Part shown: in pieces, positions 1 through 7,269 of the stretch
How positions within the stretch are numbered: position 1 is the first letter of the stretch
Layout: every line of letters starts with the position of its first letter
DNA from: Nesterenkonia alba DSM 19423
Lineage (GTDB): Bacteria > Actinomycetota > Actinomycetes > Actinomycetales > Micrococcaceae
Length of the DNA: 64,000 nucleotides
Direction: 5' to 3'
Assembly: GCF_000421745.1 (NCBI RefSeq)
Contig: NZ_ATXP01000009.1
Coordinates: forward strand, 1 to 64,000
The notes under the pieces: model-generated
Told to the model about the DNA's origin: nothing
The model's input: only the letters and a program-made list of their open reading frames with translations
The model's database searches: none
Made by a program: the position numbers and the translations under genes

Positions 1-266
1 AGCTCCTTCAGCGCAGCTTTCTCAAGCTCTGCCTCGGCCAGCAGTCGTTTGAGCCGGTCATTCTGCTTCTGGAGCTCTTTGAGTCGCTTGGCGTCCTCGG
101 CCTTGAGCCCGCCGTATTGGTTCTTCCACCGGTAGTAGGTGCCCTCAGTAACTCCGAGTTCCCGGGCAACCGCGGCGACATCATGGCCTTGGGCCAGCAT
201 CTTCTCAGCCTCACCGAGCTTGCGGATGATCTGCTCCGGGGAGTGCCGCTTCCTCTTCGCTGTCAT
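1..266 (-). CDS. IS3-family transposase OrfA, N-terminal 88 residues (cut by window edge)
   Basis: Translation from the ATG at 266-264 gives MTAKRKRHSPEQIIRKLGEA, then a helix-turn-helix containing AAVARELGVTEGTYYRWKN, then a Leu/Lys-rich coil with KRLKELQKQNDRLKRLL. This is the standard layout of IS3-group OrfA: an HTH_Tnp_1 DNA-binding domain followed by a leucine zipper for dimerisation. OrfA normally ends shortly after the zipper and a programmed -1 frameshift joins it to OrfB, which carries the DDE catalytic domain. Both the frameshift site and OrfB are outside the window. There is no sign of damage in the visible part. Confidence 0.85.
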   Translation of the reverse strand, partial: MTAKRKRHSPEQIIRKLGEAEKMLAQGHDVAAVARELGVTEGTYYRWKNQYGGLKAEDAKRLKELQKQNDRLKRLLAEAELEKAALKE

Positions 267-321
267 GGTTACACCAGTCTTCCTCCCGCCAAGAGCGGGC
301 GCCAGTGCAACTCACATAACT

Positions 322-344
322 ACTGGACCGAAATCAAGGGGTCA
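322..344. repeat. Terminal inverted repeat of the IS3-family element
   Basis: Read on the minus strand the stretch starts TGACCCCTTGATTTCGG and ends at CAGTA, about 55-80 bp before the orfA start codon. Position, TG start and length suit an IS3-family terminal repeat. The partner repeat is not in the window, so the assignment rests on position and resemblance only. Confidence 0.5.
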
Positions 345-360
345 CTCCACCCACATCGCC

Positions 361-858
361 GTGAATATGTATCCCACTCATGGGGAGGGGCAAGACGTAC
401 CCAAGGGTATGCTCGATTACTTCTTCCCTGAAGCACCCCGACCCGGGCTGCCTTATGACGAGCTGCTCACCTTCGATGTGCGTCCTCTACGAGCCGCACT
501 TCACGGAGGAACTGTTGACGAGATCACTGTCCGCCCGCTGCCCAAGCACCATTACCCCATCCGGCGGAGCTACTTTTTCCGTGAATCAGAACGCCCCGCG
601 GAGCTGACGGAGGCCAAGCAAAAGAAGCTTCAGAAAATGGCCCGGAGGGGGCGCCTCTGCGGTTTTCTTGAAAAGATCGAAAACGGCATGCTCCTGATGA
701 TTAGCTCCGAGGACGAGCAGACAGTCGAAGAGTTTGCTGCCGCCGTTTCACGGGCACTCTCCCACAGCCTGCCGGAGAGCGAGCCCTGGCACGGCCCCGT
801 CACCATGGGCTTCCGCATGCCCCAACTCCTGCCAGAAGAAGACCCGGCCGGGCTCTAA
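361..858 (+). CDS. Hypothetical protein, possibly with a degenerate acylphosphatase-like half
   Basis: I do not recognise this gene with certainty. The open frame continues 5' into the insertion sequence, so the visible start (GTG 361, ATG 367 or ATG 409) may be secondary and the true 5' end may have been removed by the insertion. From 367 it would encode 163 residues. The C-terminal half (ARRGRLCGFLEKIENG, then a Glu/Asp turn and VEEFAAAVSRAL) has the spacing of the second half of an acylphosphatase fold (helix, GxxGxV, N-G turn, strand, helix), but the catalytic GVxFR loop is missing. It converges on the ATP-grasp run: its TAA (856-858) overlaps the stop of the gene at 855-1925. The acylphosphatase similarity is a weak inference. 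Confidence 0.5.
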   Translation: MNMYPTHGEGQDVPKGMLDYFFPEAPRPGLPYDELLTFDVRPLRAALHGGTVDEITVRPLPKHHYPIRRSYFFRESERPAELTEAKQKKLQKMARRGRLCGFLEKIENGMLLMISSEDEQTVEEFAAAVSRALSHSLPESEPWHGPVTMGFRMPQLLPEEDPAGL

Positions 859-1925
859 ACCGGAGAGACCGAGACCATGTGCGCCTTGTGCTTCTTCGAC
901 CCAACGCCTGTCAAGGCAGTCGAGGCAAGAAGAGCGGAAGCCTCCGCCGCTCCTGCAGACGTCATGCTGAGGCTCTCCTCAGCGGGAACATCTTCCAGGG
1001 CGAGATCGCAGCCAAGAGCTGCTGCTGCAGTGGATACGTTCTCATAGAACTCTTCCGGCACAATCAGTCCTGAGCACTCCAGTCGCACCATGTCGACGCT
1101 CTGAAGAGCAGGGAGGCTGATTCCCTCCTCTTCAGCATGATGCTCCACCACGGCACGCACGGCATACTGGTGAGAGGCAGTTTCTTCTTTTCCATAGACG
1201 CGCAGACTCGGCGCCGGGTTCACCTGCACGACCTGGATGTCGTTCTTGGTTGCCGAAGGATTCTGCACGTCCAGCTCCATGAGAACCTCCCCGAGTTCTA
1301 TCCCCGGCACGGCGCGCAGAGCCTGCTGCGCCAATCTGAGGAGCCCCGGAGAGATGTCCTCATCCCTCAGAAGAGCGGGAGCAGCGTCCGGCTGCTGTGC
1401 CATGACGAGTAGCGGCCGATCCTCCAGAAGCAAGAAGCGCATCGTGCCGCCTGTCAACTTCTTGCGGATGATCGTCTTATGCGGCTTTGGGCCAGCCTGG
1501 ATGCGTTCCATGGCACTTCGCAGCTGATCTTGTGATTCCACCGCCCAAAAACGTTCCCCCTTCTCAGTGGTGACAACCACGGGGTAGCCGGCTTCTTCAG
1601 CGAAACGGCCAGCCGTCTTGGCAGCGGTAGCCTTAAACGCTCTCCACAGGGGAACGGGCAGGCCTGCCTCCTCCAGGAGCGGCCAAGCACTGGTGACCCT
1701 GCGGCTCATCGCCATCCCTCCGAAAGAGGTGGTCGAGGCTGAGCTCATCCCCAGAAACGCCATACCCTTCCCAGCCTCGGAATTGGTGAACGCGACTCCG
1801 CCCGGAAGTAGGTGGACGTTCATTCCTCTATCCAAAAGGTGGCAGACGATGAGCCAGCGATCATAGTCTGCGGCACTGAGCTCCCGGGCGCGTGCCTCGA
1901 ACTCCGCCATCGTGGATCCGCTCAT
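855..1925 (-). CDS. Degenerate ATP-grasp protein (fourth gene of the cluster)
   Basis: This 356-residue protein is a paralogue of the ATP-grasp proteins encoded just upstream, but its active site is eroded. The lysine of the GxPVVVKP strand is replaced (GYPVVVTT, residue 119). The metal-binding Glu-x-Asn strand reads VVQVNP, so Glu is Gln (234) while Asn 236 is kept. The hinge GVDF motif has become MELDV. Residues about 270-335 occupy the place where the paralogues carry an acylphosphatase-like tail. Ligase activity looks unlikely, so it may be a regulatory partner of the intact paralogues. Its ATG overlaps the upstream stop as ATGA (1922-1925), and an AGGAGA ribosome site precedes it. It closes the five-gene run that starts with smc. 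Confidence 0.75.
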   Translation of the reverse strand: MSGSTMAEFEARARELSAADYDRWLIVCHLLDRGMNVHLLPGGVAFTNSEAGKGMAFLGMSSASTTSFGGMAMSRRVTSAWPLLEEAGLPVPLWRAFKATAAKTAGRFAEEAGYPVVVTTEKGERFWAVESQDQLRSAMERIQAGPKPHKTIIRKKLTGGTMRFLLLEDRPLLVMAQQPDAAPALLRDEDISPGLLRLAQQALRAVPGIELGEVLMELDVQNPSATKNDIQVVQVNPAPSLRVYGKEETASHQYAVRAVVEHHAEEEGISLPALQSVDMVRLECSGLIVPEEFYENVSTAAAALGCDLALEDVPAEESLSMTSAGAAEASALLASTALTGVGSKKHKAHMVSVSPV

Positions 1926-3256
1926 GGGGTCTTCTCCTTCCCCGCAGTCCCGATGGTGAAACGGCTGTACTTGCCCGTCTCGACCTGCTCAGCACGGATG
2001 CTGCGCACTCGTGCTCCGTCCCCTCCCTGCTGCGCTGAAGAGATCAGTACGCTCACCATATGAGGTGTGCCGCACCATACGCCGCGGACAAGTGTCCTGC
2101 TCATCATCGCAGTTGTCCCGGTGACTCCAAGTTTCTCCGCTCGCTCAGACAGAGCAGACAGAAAGGCATCATCCTTAAACCGCCCCCGAATCTGCACGTC
2201 GACAGCGACTTCGGATACCTCCTCGCCCAACTGAACGCCCTCTTTCGCCGCAGAGCGTGTCAGCAGCTCCTTGGTCACGGGACGGGGCTCTCCAGCAAGC
2301 GGGTACTCATGCGTATCTGCTCCCGGCACCGAGTTCACTTCGCAGATCGCTGCGCGCTGGTCGTCCAGTGGACGCCCCGGATCCTCAATCAAGAAATCAA
2401 CGCCCCCGAAGGTCATTCCGGGAATCGCACGCACGGCACGGACAGACGCTTCCATGAAGGACGGATGAATCTTGTCCATCACCTGCGTGTGCTCCCCACC
2501 CTGGTGAGTGTTCGATCCATACGTAATCAGAATCTCCTCACCCGCCGCAGGCACGCTGAACAGAGAGTGGCCTTGGGAGGCCACAAGCCGTTCCATGACC
2601 TCATCCACGTGCAGAGGACGGGAGAGCAAATGCGGGTTCATCCGTCTCTGCTGCTGCTTCTCGTCAATGAGCGCAGAGACAGATCTCATCCCGTCTCCGA
2701 TAATGCGGCCTCGACGCTTGTAGAGAACTGATATGACGTCACCGTCCATGACCACAAATCGGTAAGCCTCGCCACGGATCTGCTCCTCGACTACGACATC
2801 GCCCTTGGCGTAGGCGGTCCTCTTGAGGTTCTCGAAGGCCCAGGCGATATCTTCCGAGGACATGATGTCCGTGACGACCCCTTTGCCTTCCATGCCCTCC
2901 AATGGCTTGACGACCACAGGAAAGCCGAGCTGCGATGCATATCTCTGCGCCTGCTCCACATCTGCTGGAGTGAAACGCCTTCCCTGCGGGACCGGTACAC
3001 CTGCTCTCTGGAGGACGAGTCGAGTGGAATGCTTGTTGCGTGTGATAGGTGCCGCTGGTCGCTGGGCTAGCGCCGAAGCTGTTCGCGAGAACGGAACCGA
3101 ACGGCCGTGCTGGTCCCACGCGATGAAATCCCAGGGTCCTACACGCAGAGTGCTCAGGCCTCGGGCAAGGGCGTCACGCTCCAACAGAATTGTACTGAGG
3201 GGACGCCGACCGAAATGCTGCAGATGCTCAGCGATAGGGTACGTATTAGTTTCCAC
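1922..3256 (-). CDS. ATP-grasp ligase, cyanophycin-synthetase-like, with eroded acylphosphatase-like tail
   Basis: The 444-residue protein has a complete ATP-grasp core: GFPVVVKPLEG (Lys 117), a glycine loop around 121-126, VVVEEQI (about 155-160), IIGDGMRS (185-192), GGVDF (Asp 287) and ICEVNSVPG (Glu 306, Asn 308). The HEYPLAG stretch after the active site and the GDG-RS loop resemble the ATP-grasp half of cyanophycin synthetase and GshF-type ligases, which form amide bonds through an acyl-phosphate. Residues about 350-420 (VDVQIRGRF... LGVTGT...) keep the outline of an acylphosphatase domain but not its GVxFR or Asn catalytic residues. The start is GTG at 3256 with a GGAG site. It overlaps the previous gene by 11 bp and the next by 4 bp. 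Substrates cannot be predicted. Confidence 0.85.
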   Translation of the reverse strand: METNTYPIAEHLQHFGRRPLSTILLERDALARGLSTLRVGPWDFIAWDQHGRSVPFSRTASALAQRPAAPITRNKHSTRLVLQRAGVPVPQGRRFTPADVEQAQRYASQLGFPVVVKPLEGMEGKGVVTDIMSSEDIAWAFENLKRTAYAKGDVVVEEQIRGEAYRFVVMDGDVISVLYKRRGRIIGDGMRSVSALIDEKQQQRRMNPHLLSRPLHVDEVMERLVASQGHSLFSVPAAGEEILITYGSNTHQGGEHTQVMDKIHPSFMEASVRAVRAIPGMTFGGVDFLIEDPGRPLDDQRAAICEVNSVPGADTHEYPLAGEPRPVTKELLTRSAAKEGVQLGEEVSEVAVDVQIRGRFKDDAFLSALSERAEKLGVTGTTAMMSRTLVRGVWCGTPHMVSVLISSAQQGGDGARVRSIRAEQVETGKYSRFTIGTAGKEKTP

Positions 3257-4466
3257 AGCGTGTCTCCACTGCCATGGCCGGGGCTGAGAGCAGATTGCTC
3301 TCGGCGGCTAGTTCGTTCAGCAGGGCTACCAATCTCGGGGCCCCCTCCATCCTTCCCATGAGAATACCGCTGACAGAATCCTCCTCTGTGATCTGGAGTG
3401 CGACAGGCAACTTCTCTGAGATCTCCTCAAGCGTACGTGCGTCCTCGCTTACCTTTGAAAGGCCTTCCCAGCGGAAGACCACTGTGACGTCGTTTTCCTC
3501 GGGCGAAGTCTCCCCCGCATCCGGAACGCCCTCTTTCAGAAGGAGACCGGCCAGGTAGTCCGGATCTGCGTTCGTGGTCCAGCACTGCGCTTGAAGCCAC
3601 GGCCGCTCGGAGACTTCGATGACCACCGGCTGCTGGGCATCGAGCCCCGCGGAGAAATCAGCTGTCCTGACGTCCAGTGCCATCGCAGCCAGTCCAGGAA
3701 GCGCTTGGGCCACCCGCTGAGCAAAAGCCAGGAAGTCTGGATGCAGTTCCTCCAGAATCTCCCGGGCTGCGGCAGCCGCACCCCAGGGCCCTTCCGGGAG
3801 GTGGAGGCAAGAGACTACTTCTCCTCTTACCAAAAGGAATCTCACATATTCTCCCGGCACTGTCTCCTCCACGACGTAGCGGTAGGTCCCTCTGGTCCGC
3901 TCGCTCTCCGCCGATCGTGGTGTAAGGATCTGGGTGAAGGCGTAGGAGGAGGTCGTGAAGTCAGGACGGCGCGTGGGCACAATATCTAAGTAGTCCAGCA
4001 CTGCATCCAATGAGGCTTCGTTCTGCACGTCATCGAAGACTTCCACTGTCGACTCGCCGATCATCGGCTTCACTCTCACCGGGTAGCCGAGCTCTGCTGC
4101 AAATTCCTTGGCGAACGGCCGGCCTCGCTTCAGAGAGAACGTCCGTCCTGCCGGAACAGGAATCCCGGCCTCCGCGAGCAAATCCCGGGTCATCCGCTTG
4201 TCCTGGAGGAGAGTCGCGGCTGAGAGCCACGTAGTGTTCGGGACTCCGTGGGCAAAAGCGCCTCCCGAGCTGGGGTCCCTGCCCTCGTATACCATCAGGG
4301 CCTGGCCGGGGAACAACAGAGTGTTCAGCCTGCGGCGCAGTGCCGCTGCATGAACGAGCCAACCATCTGCCAGCTCTGCCGGGCACTTGTCCAGAGGGGT
4401 GGGCACTCCTGTCTCCACCGCCCGAAGGGGTGCTGGTCTCATCACCTCAACGCCGTTCAGCATCAT
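3246..4466 (-). CDS. Partly degenerate ATP-grasp protein (second of the cluster's three short paralogues)
   Basis: This 406-residue ATP-grasp paralogue keeps the nucleotide lysine (GYPVRVKPM, Lys 133), MALDV (Asp 265) and Glu 284 of VVIEVSERP, but the usual Asn two residues on is Ser 286. The glycine-rich loop and the GDG motif seen in its neighbours are absent. Its state is therefore between the intact ligase at 1922-3256 and the eroded one at 855-1925. Residues about 326-395 (DVTVVFRWEGL...) align in position with the acylphosphatase-like tails of its paralogues but lack catalytic residues. Two ATGs lie in tandem at 4466 and 4463; the AGGAG spacing favours 4463. It overlaps the preceding gene by 20 bp. 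Confidence 0.8.
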   Translation of the reverse strand: MMLNGVEVMRPAPLRAVETGVPTPLDKCPAELADGWLVHAAALRRRLNTLLFPGQALMVYEGRDPSSGGAFAHGVPNTTWLSAATLLQDKRMTRDLLAEAGIPVPAGRTFSLKRGRPFAKEFAAELGYPVRVKPMIGESTVEVFDDVQNEASLDAVLDYLDIVPTRRPDFTTSSYAFTQILTPRSAESERTRGTYRYVVEETVPGEYVRFLLVRGEVVSCLHLPEGPWGAAAAAREILEELHPDFLAFAQRVAQALPGLAAMALDVRTADFSAGLDAQQPVVIEVSERPWLQAQCWTTNADPDYLAGLLLKEGVPDAGETSPEENDVTVVFRWEGLSKVSEDARTLEEISEKLPVALQITEEDSVSGILMGRMEGAPRLVALLNELAAESNLLSAPAMAVETRCGN

Positions 4467-7269
4467 TATCTCCTGCCTCTTCGACCCTGTCGTCGAGCTC
4501 CTCCGGTGTTAAGCCTCTGCCTTCGGCGAAGGAGACGTCCTCCCTCAGCGTGTCCTTCGCCTCTTCTGGAGCGGGCTCCCGGGGACCTTCGATGTCGAAG
4601 TCGTCCTCGTCGTGCCCTGTGCCAGGCTCCCCTGCGCCGGTCCCCTCTCGATCCTCATCCTCATCGAGAACCACGAAGTCCTGACTATGGAGAGTGTCCG
4701 CAAGGTGGGTGGAAAGAACCGATTCAGGTGCCGCCTTAGGAGGGCCGAGCACTGCGAGCATCACCATGGCAGTGACCGCGGCTGTCGGGCCGGCGATCAC
4801 AGCCTCGGCTTCCCTCTCTCCGGTGCTGCGGATCCACCCGGTCAACCCCGAACGCTCCGCTCTGCGTCCGAACCACCGACGATAGCCCACTCCGGTGATG
4901 CCTCCCCGGATACGCAGATGGAGGGTGAGTTCATCGGCACGCTCCGACCAGATCTCCAAGCCGAACTCCTCGGCACATTTCAGCACGAACTGTTCGGAGA
5001 GCCGTCGCGGGGTGCCATACATCGGATATTCCGCGACGGGCAGCGCAGCCATAGCGTTAAGCTCGCAAATGGCTGCGTCCTGCTCATCCAACGGCTTGGT
5101 GTGATCTTCTAGGAGGAAGTCAACACCGCAGTAGCCCATACCCGGGACAGCTTGAACGGCTCGGACGCAGGCTTCCTTGATGCTCGGGTGCAGCTCATCG
5201 AGCAGCTCCACGGAGTCGCCACCCTGCGTCAGGTTGTTCGTGCTAAGCAAGTAGACCCTTTGCCCCTTGGGGACGACGCTGCTGATGCTGAGCCCTTGTT
5301 TCTCCAGCTCGTATTGGACAGCAGGAGTCCATTTGATCTTGAGCGGGCCCAAGTGTGAGTTCTCACGGCGGGCCATGTTCTTGTCAATGATCAGCTGCGC
5401 AACAGTCTGCTCACCATCCCCAGTGATGTTCGCGGGAATCCGCTCCACTGCTGCGGCGACCTCATCGCCGATAACCATGATCCGATAGTCACCGCCGTTG
5501 ATGTGCTTCTCGACAATGAACTCGTTATTTCCGTGGGTAGTGCCGGCGAAAAGCTCGAGCGCGCGGACCAGCTCCTGCTCGGAACGGATGTTTGCCATGA
5601 CACCGACGCCCATGGACCCCTCTGCTGGTTTTAACACCACGGGATAGCCGATACGGGCGGCGTACTGTAATGCCAGCTGCTGATCACCGCCGTGGAAAGT
5701 GCGCCCCTCAGGTACTGGCACACCAGCGCGCTTAAGAAGAATACGAGTCGCTTCCTTGTGCCGTGCCACAGAAGAGGCAACGACACCCGAGAGGGGCCAA
5801 CGCGTAGTGCGGAATGGGAGCTGATGTCCCTCATTGTCCGAGACAACAATGCTTGATTTGGTGAAGCGCCAGCTGTTGAGTCCTCTTGCCAGCGCCTCCC
5901 GCTCCACAATATGGCCGTGAACCGCATACGAGCCGATCGGAGCGATGTACTCCACGTCGTCGTATGTATTCGGCAGGCTCGCACCAAGCTGCGCAGTGGC
6001 TGCCGGGCGAGGATGCCGCACCCTGGCACGAGCTCGTGAGATCAGCGCCTCGTAGTCGGGCACGAGCCCTGTTCCGCGTCTCAAGAAAGGGGAGCGCAGA
6101 CGAGTAGAGGCGCGGCGAGAAACCCTGAAGTGCTTGTCCACTTCGGCGGAGGCTATCCCCCAAGCCAGGCCAGGAAGAACCTTGGCCAGGTCCCGATGAA
6201 GGATCTGGGTAACACGTGAGGCCCCAGGCGGCTGAGTCAGCAGCAGTTTGGTGTCCGGCAGGGCTTCAGTAATCTCGTAAGCCGTCTCAATGGTCCTCAG
6301 AATGCCACCGAGTTGCGCGGGCCTCAGGTTCACAACACGGAGGGCTTCGCCTGAACCGACCAGCAGTTCCGAGGTCTCGTACGGACCGGCACTGCGACTA
6401 AGGATCTGGATGTCCGTGCCCTCTCCCAAGGAGTCTGCGAACCCCTGCAGTGAGGGTGCATGTACGATCGCTCCCTCTCCGACTGGATTCTGAATAATGA
6501 TGGTCTGCGGCAGGCGTCCGGCTGCAGACTCGGAGTGGAGACGACGGATGGCCTCCTGCGCAGTCTCCACGTCATAGCGTGCGCGGAAGTTGATCCACAG
6601 CGGGGCAGAGTCCAGGCCGCTGCGGACCCGACGGCGGGTCTCTGCGACATGAAGAATATGAGTGAGATCCTCTTCAACCCCCTCTCCGCCGACCAGACGC
6701 ACCAAACCGCGATGAGTGCGGGGAAGCTTCTTAAAGAACCCCTCAACGTCCTCAGCCTCTCGGGAACGCAGCACCCGGGGGGCCGAGGATGAGCGGACCC
6801 GACGACGACCTAGCAGGTCGGCGAGTGTCACGTTCTTCGCCTTTGCAGCGAGGTCGAGCAAGGCCGCTTCAATCCCCATGATCGTGGCCCGGTTACGGAA
6901 AAGGACGCTCTCCTCATCCGACCCTGCCGCTTCCTCCATAGAGGTCACTCTGCTGCGGATTGTGCTCACAACGTCGGCAAGCTCCAGTTGCTGCCCGAGG
7001 AGGCTACCGAGCATGCCGTCAAGAAACGGCCAGGACCTTTCGTGCAGATCCCCGGTCTGATTGGGCCGAGGCTGCGCTTCTCCGAGCCCAATGATGGTCT
7101 CACCCTCAGACGTAACTGCCTGCAACGTGATGAGGTAGTTGAAGGGCGCTACCGTCCTCTGAGCTTCCTCTGCCGTGAGGTCCATCGGAACCCGGTATGC
7201 AATGGCTTCTGCTTCGATAATGGACAGGTAGGCAGGCCGCCTGCCCGGCACAGGGATGGAAAGTCTCAT
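4447..7269 (-). CDS. Three-domain protein: pseudo-enolase-superfamily + ATP-grasp + acylphosphatase
   Basis: A 940-residue fusion I cannot match to any characterised enzyme. Residues about 15-400 follow the muconate-lactonizing/dipeptide-epimerase branch of the enolase superfamily, but the usual metal ligands are gone: WINFR (Asn 227 for Asp), IIIQNP (Gln 260 for Glu), ILSRS (Arg 292 region) and the KxK pair reads VRL (190-192). Residues about 440-765 are a complete cyanophycin-synthetase-like ATP-grasp: GYPVVLKP (Lys 547), VEKH (Glu 587), ITGDGEQT (615-622), GVDF (Asp 717), ICELNA (Glu 736, Asn 738). Residues about 780-855 are an acylphosphatase domain with GVGYRRW (catalytic Arg 797 present), but the Asn of GWVxN is Ser 815. 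An Asp/Glu-rich tail ends the protein. Its ATG overlaps the smc stop as ATGA, preceded by AAGGAAA inside smc, so it is translationally coupled to smc. Confidence 0.85.
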   Translation of the reverse strand: MRLSIPVPGRRPAYLSIIEAEAIAYRVPMDLTAEEAQRTVAPFNYLITLQAVTSEGETIIGLGEAQPRPNQTGDLHERSWPFLDGMLGSLLGQQLELADVVSTIRSRVTSMEEAAGSDEESVLFRNRATIMGIEAALLDLAAKAKNVTLADLLGRRRVRSSSAPRVLRSREAEDVEGFFKKLPRTHRGLVRLVGGEGVEEDLTHILHVAETRRRVRSGLDSAPLWINFRARYDVETAQEAIRRLHSESAAGRLPQTIIIQNPVGEGAIVHAPSLQGFADSLGEGTDIQILSRSAGPYETSELLVGSGEALRVVNLRPAQLGGILRTIETAYEITEALPDTKLLLTQPPGASRVTQILHRDLAKVLPGLAWGIASAEVDKHFRVSRRASTRLRSPFLRRGTGLVPDYEALISRARARVRHPRPAATAQLGASLPNTYDDVEYIAPIGSYAVHGHIVEREALARGLNSWRFTKSSIVVSDNEGHQLPFRTTRWPLSGVVASSVARHKEATRILLKRAGVPVPEGRTFHGGDQQLALQYAARIGYPVVLKPAEGSMGVGVMANIRSEQELVRALELFAGTTHGNNEFIVEKHINGGDYRIMVIGDEVAAAVERIPANITGDGEQTVAQLIIDKNMARRENSHLGPLKIKWTPAVQYELEKQGLSISSVVPKGQRVYLLSTNNLTQGGDSVELLDELHPSIKEACVRAVQAVPGMGYCGVDFLLEDHTKPLDEQDAAICELNAMAALPVAEYPMYGTPRRLSEQFVLKCAEEFGLEIWSERADELTLHLRIRGGITGVGYRRWFGRRAERSGLTGWIRSTGEREAEAVIAGPTAAVTAMVMLAVLGPPKAAPESVLSTHLADTLHSQDFVVLDEDEDREGTGAGEPGTGHDEDDFDIEGPREPAPEEAKDTLREDVSFAEGRGLTPEELDDRVEEAGDNDAERR

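Larger units (their letters stand above)
1..344 (-). mobile_element. IS3-family insertion sequence, partial (one end only)
   Basis: The first 344 bases hold the left end (reading the minus strand) of an IS3-type element that runs off the window. It begins with a TGACCCC... terminal inverted repeat whose outer edge I place near 344, continues through a short leader and enters the orfA transposase gene at 266. IS3-family ends typically begin TG and end CA, which fits. The other terminal repeat, orfB and any target duplication lie outside the window. The hypothetical gene at 361-858 starts immediately beyond the edge, so the element may have cut into it. Element boundaries are approximate. Confidence 0.7.
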
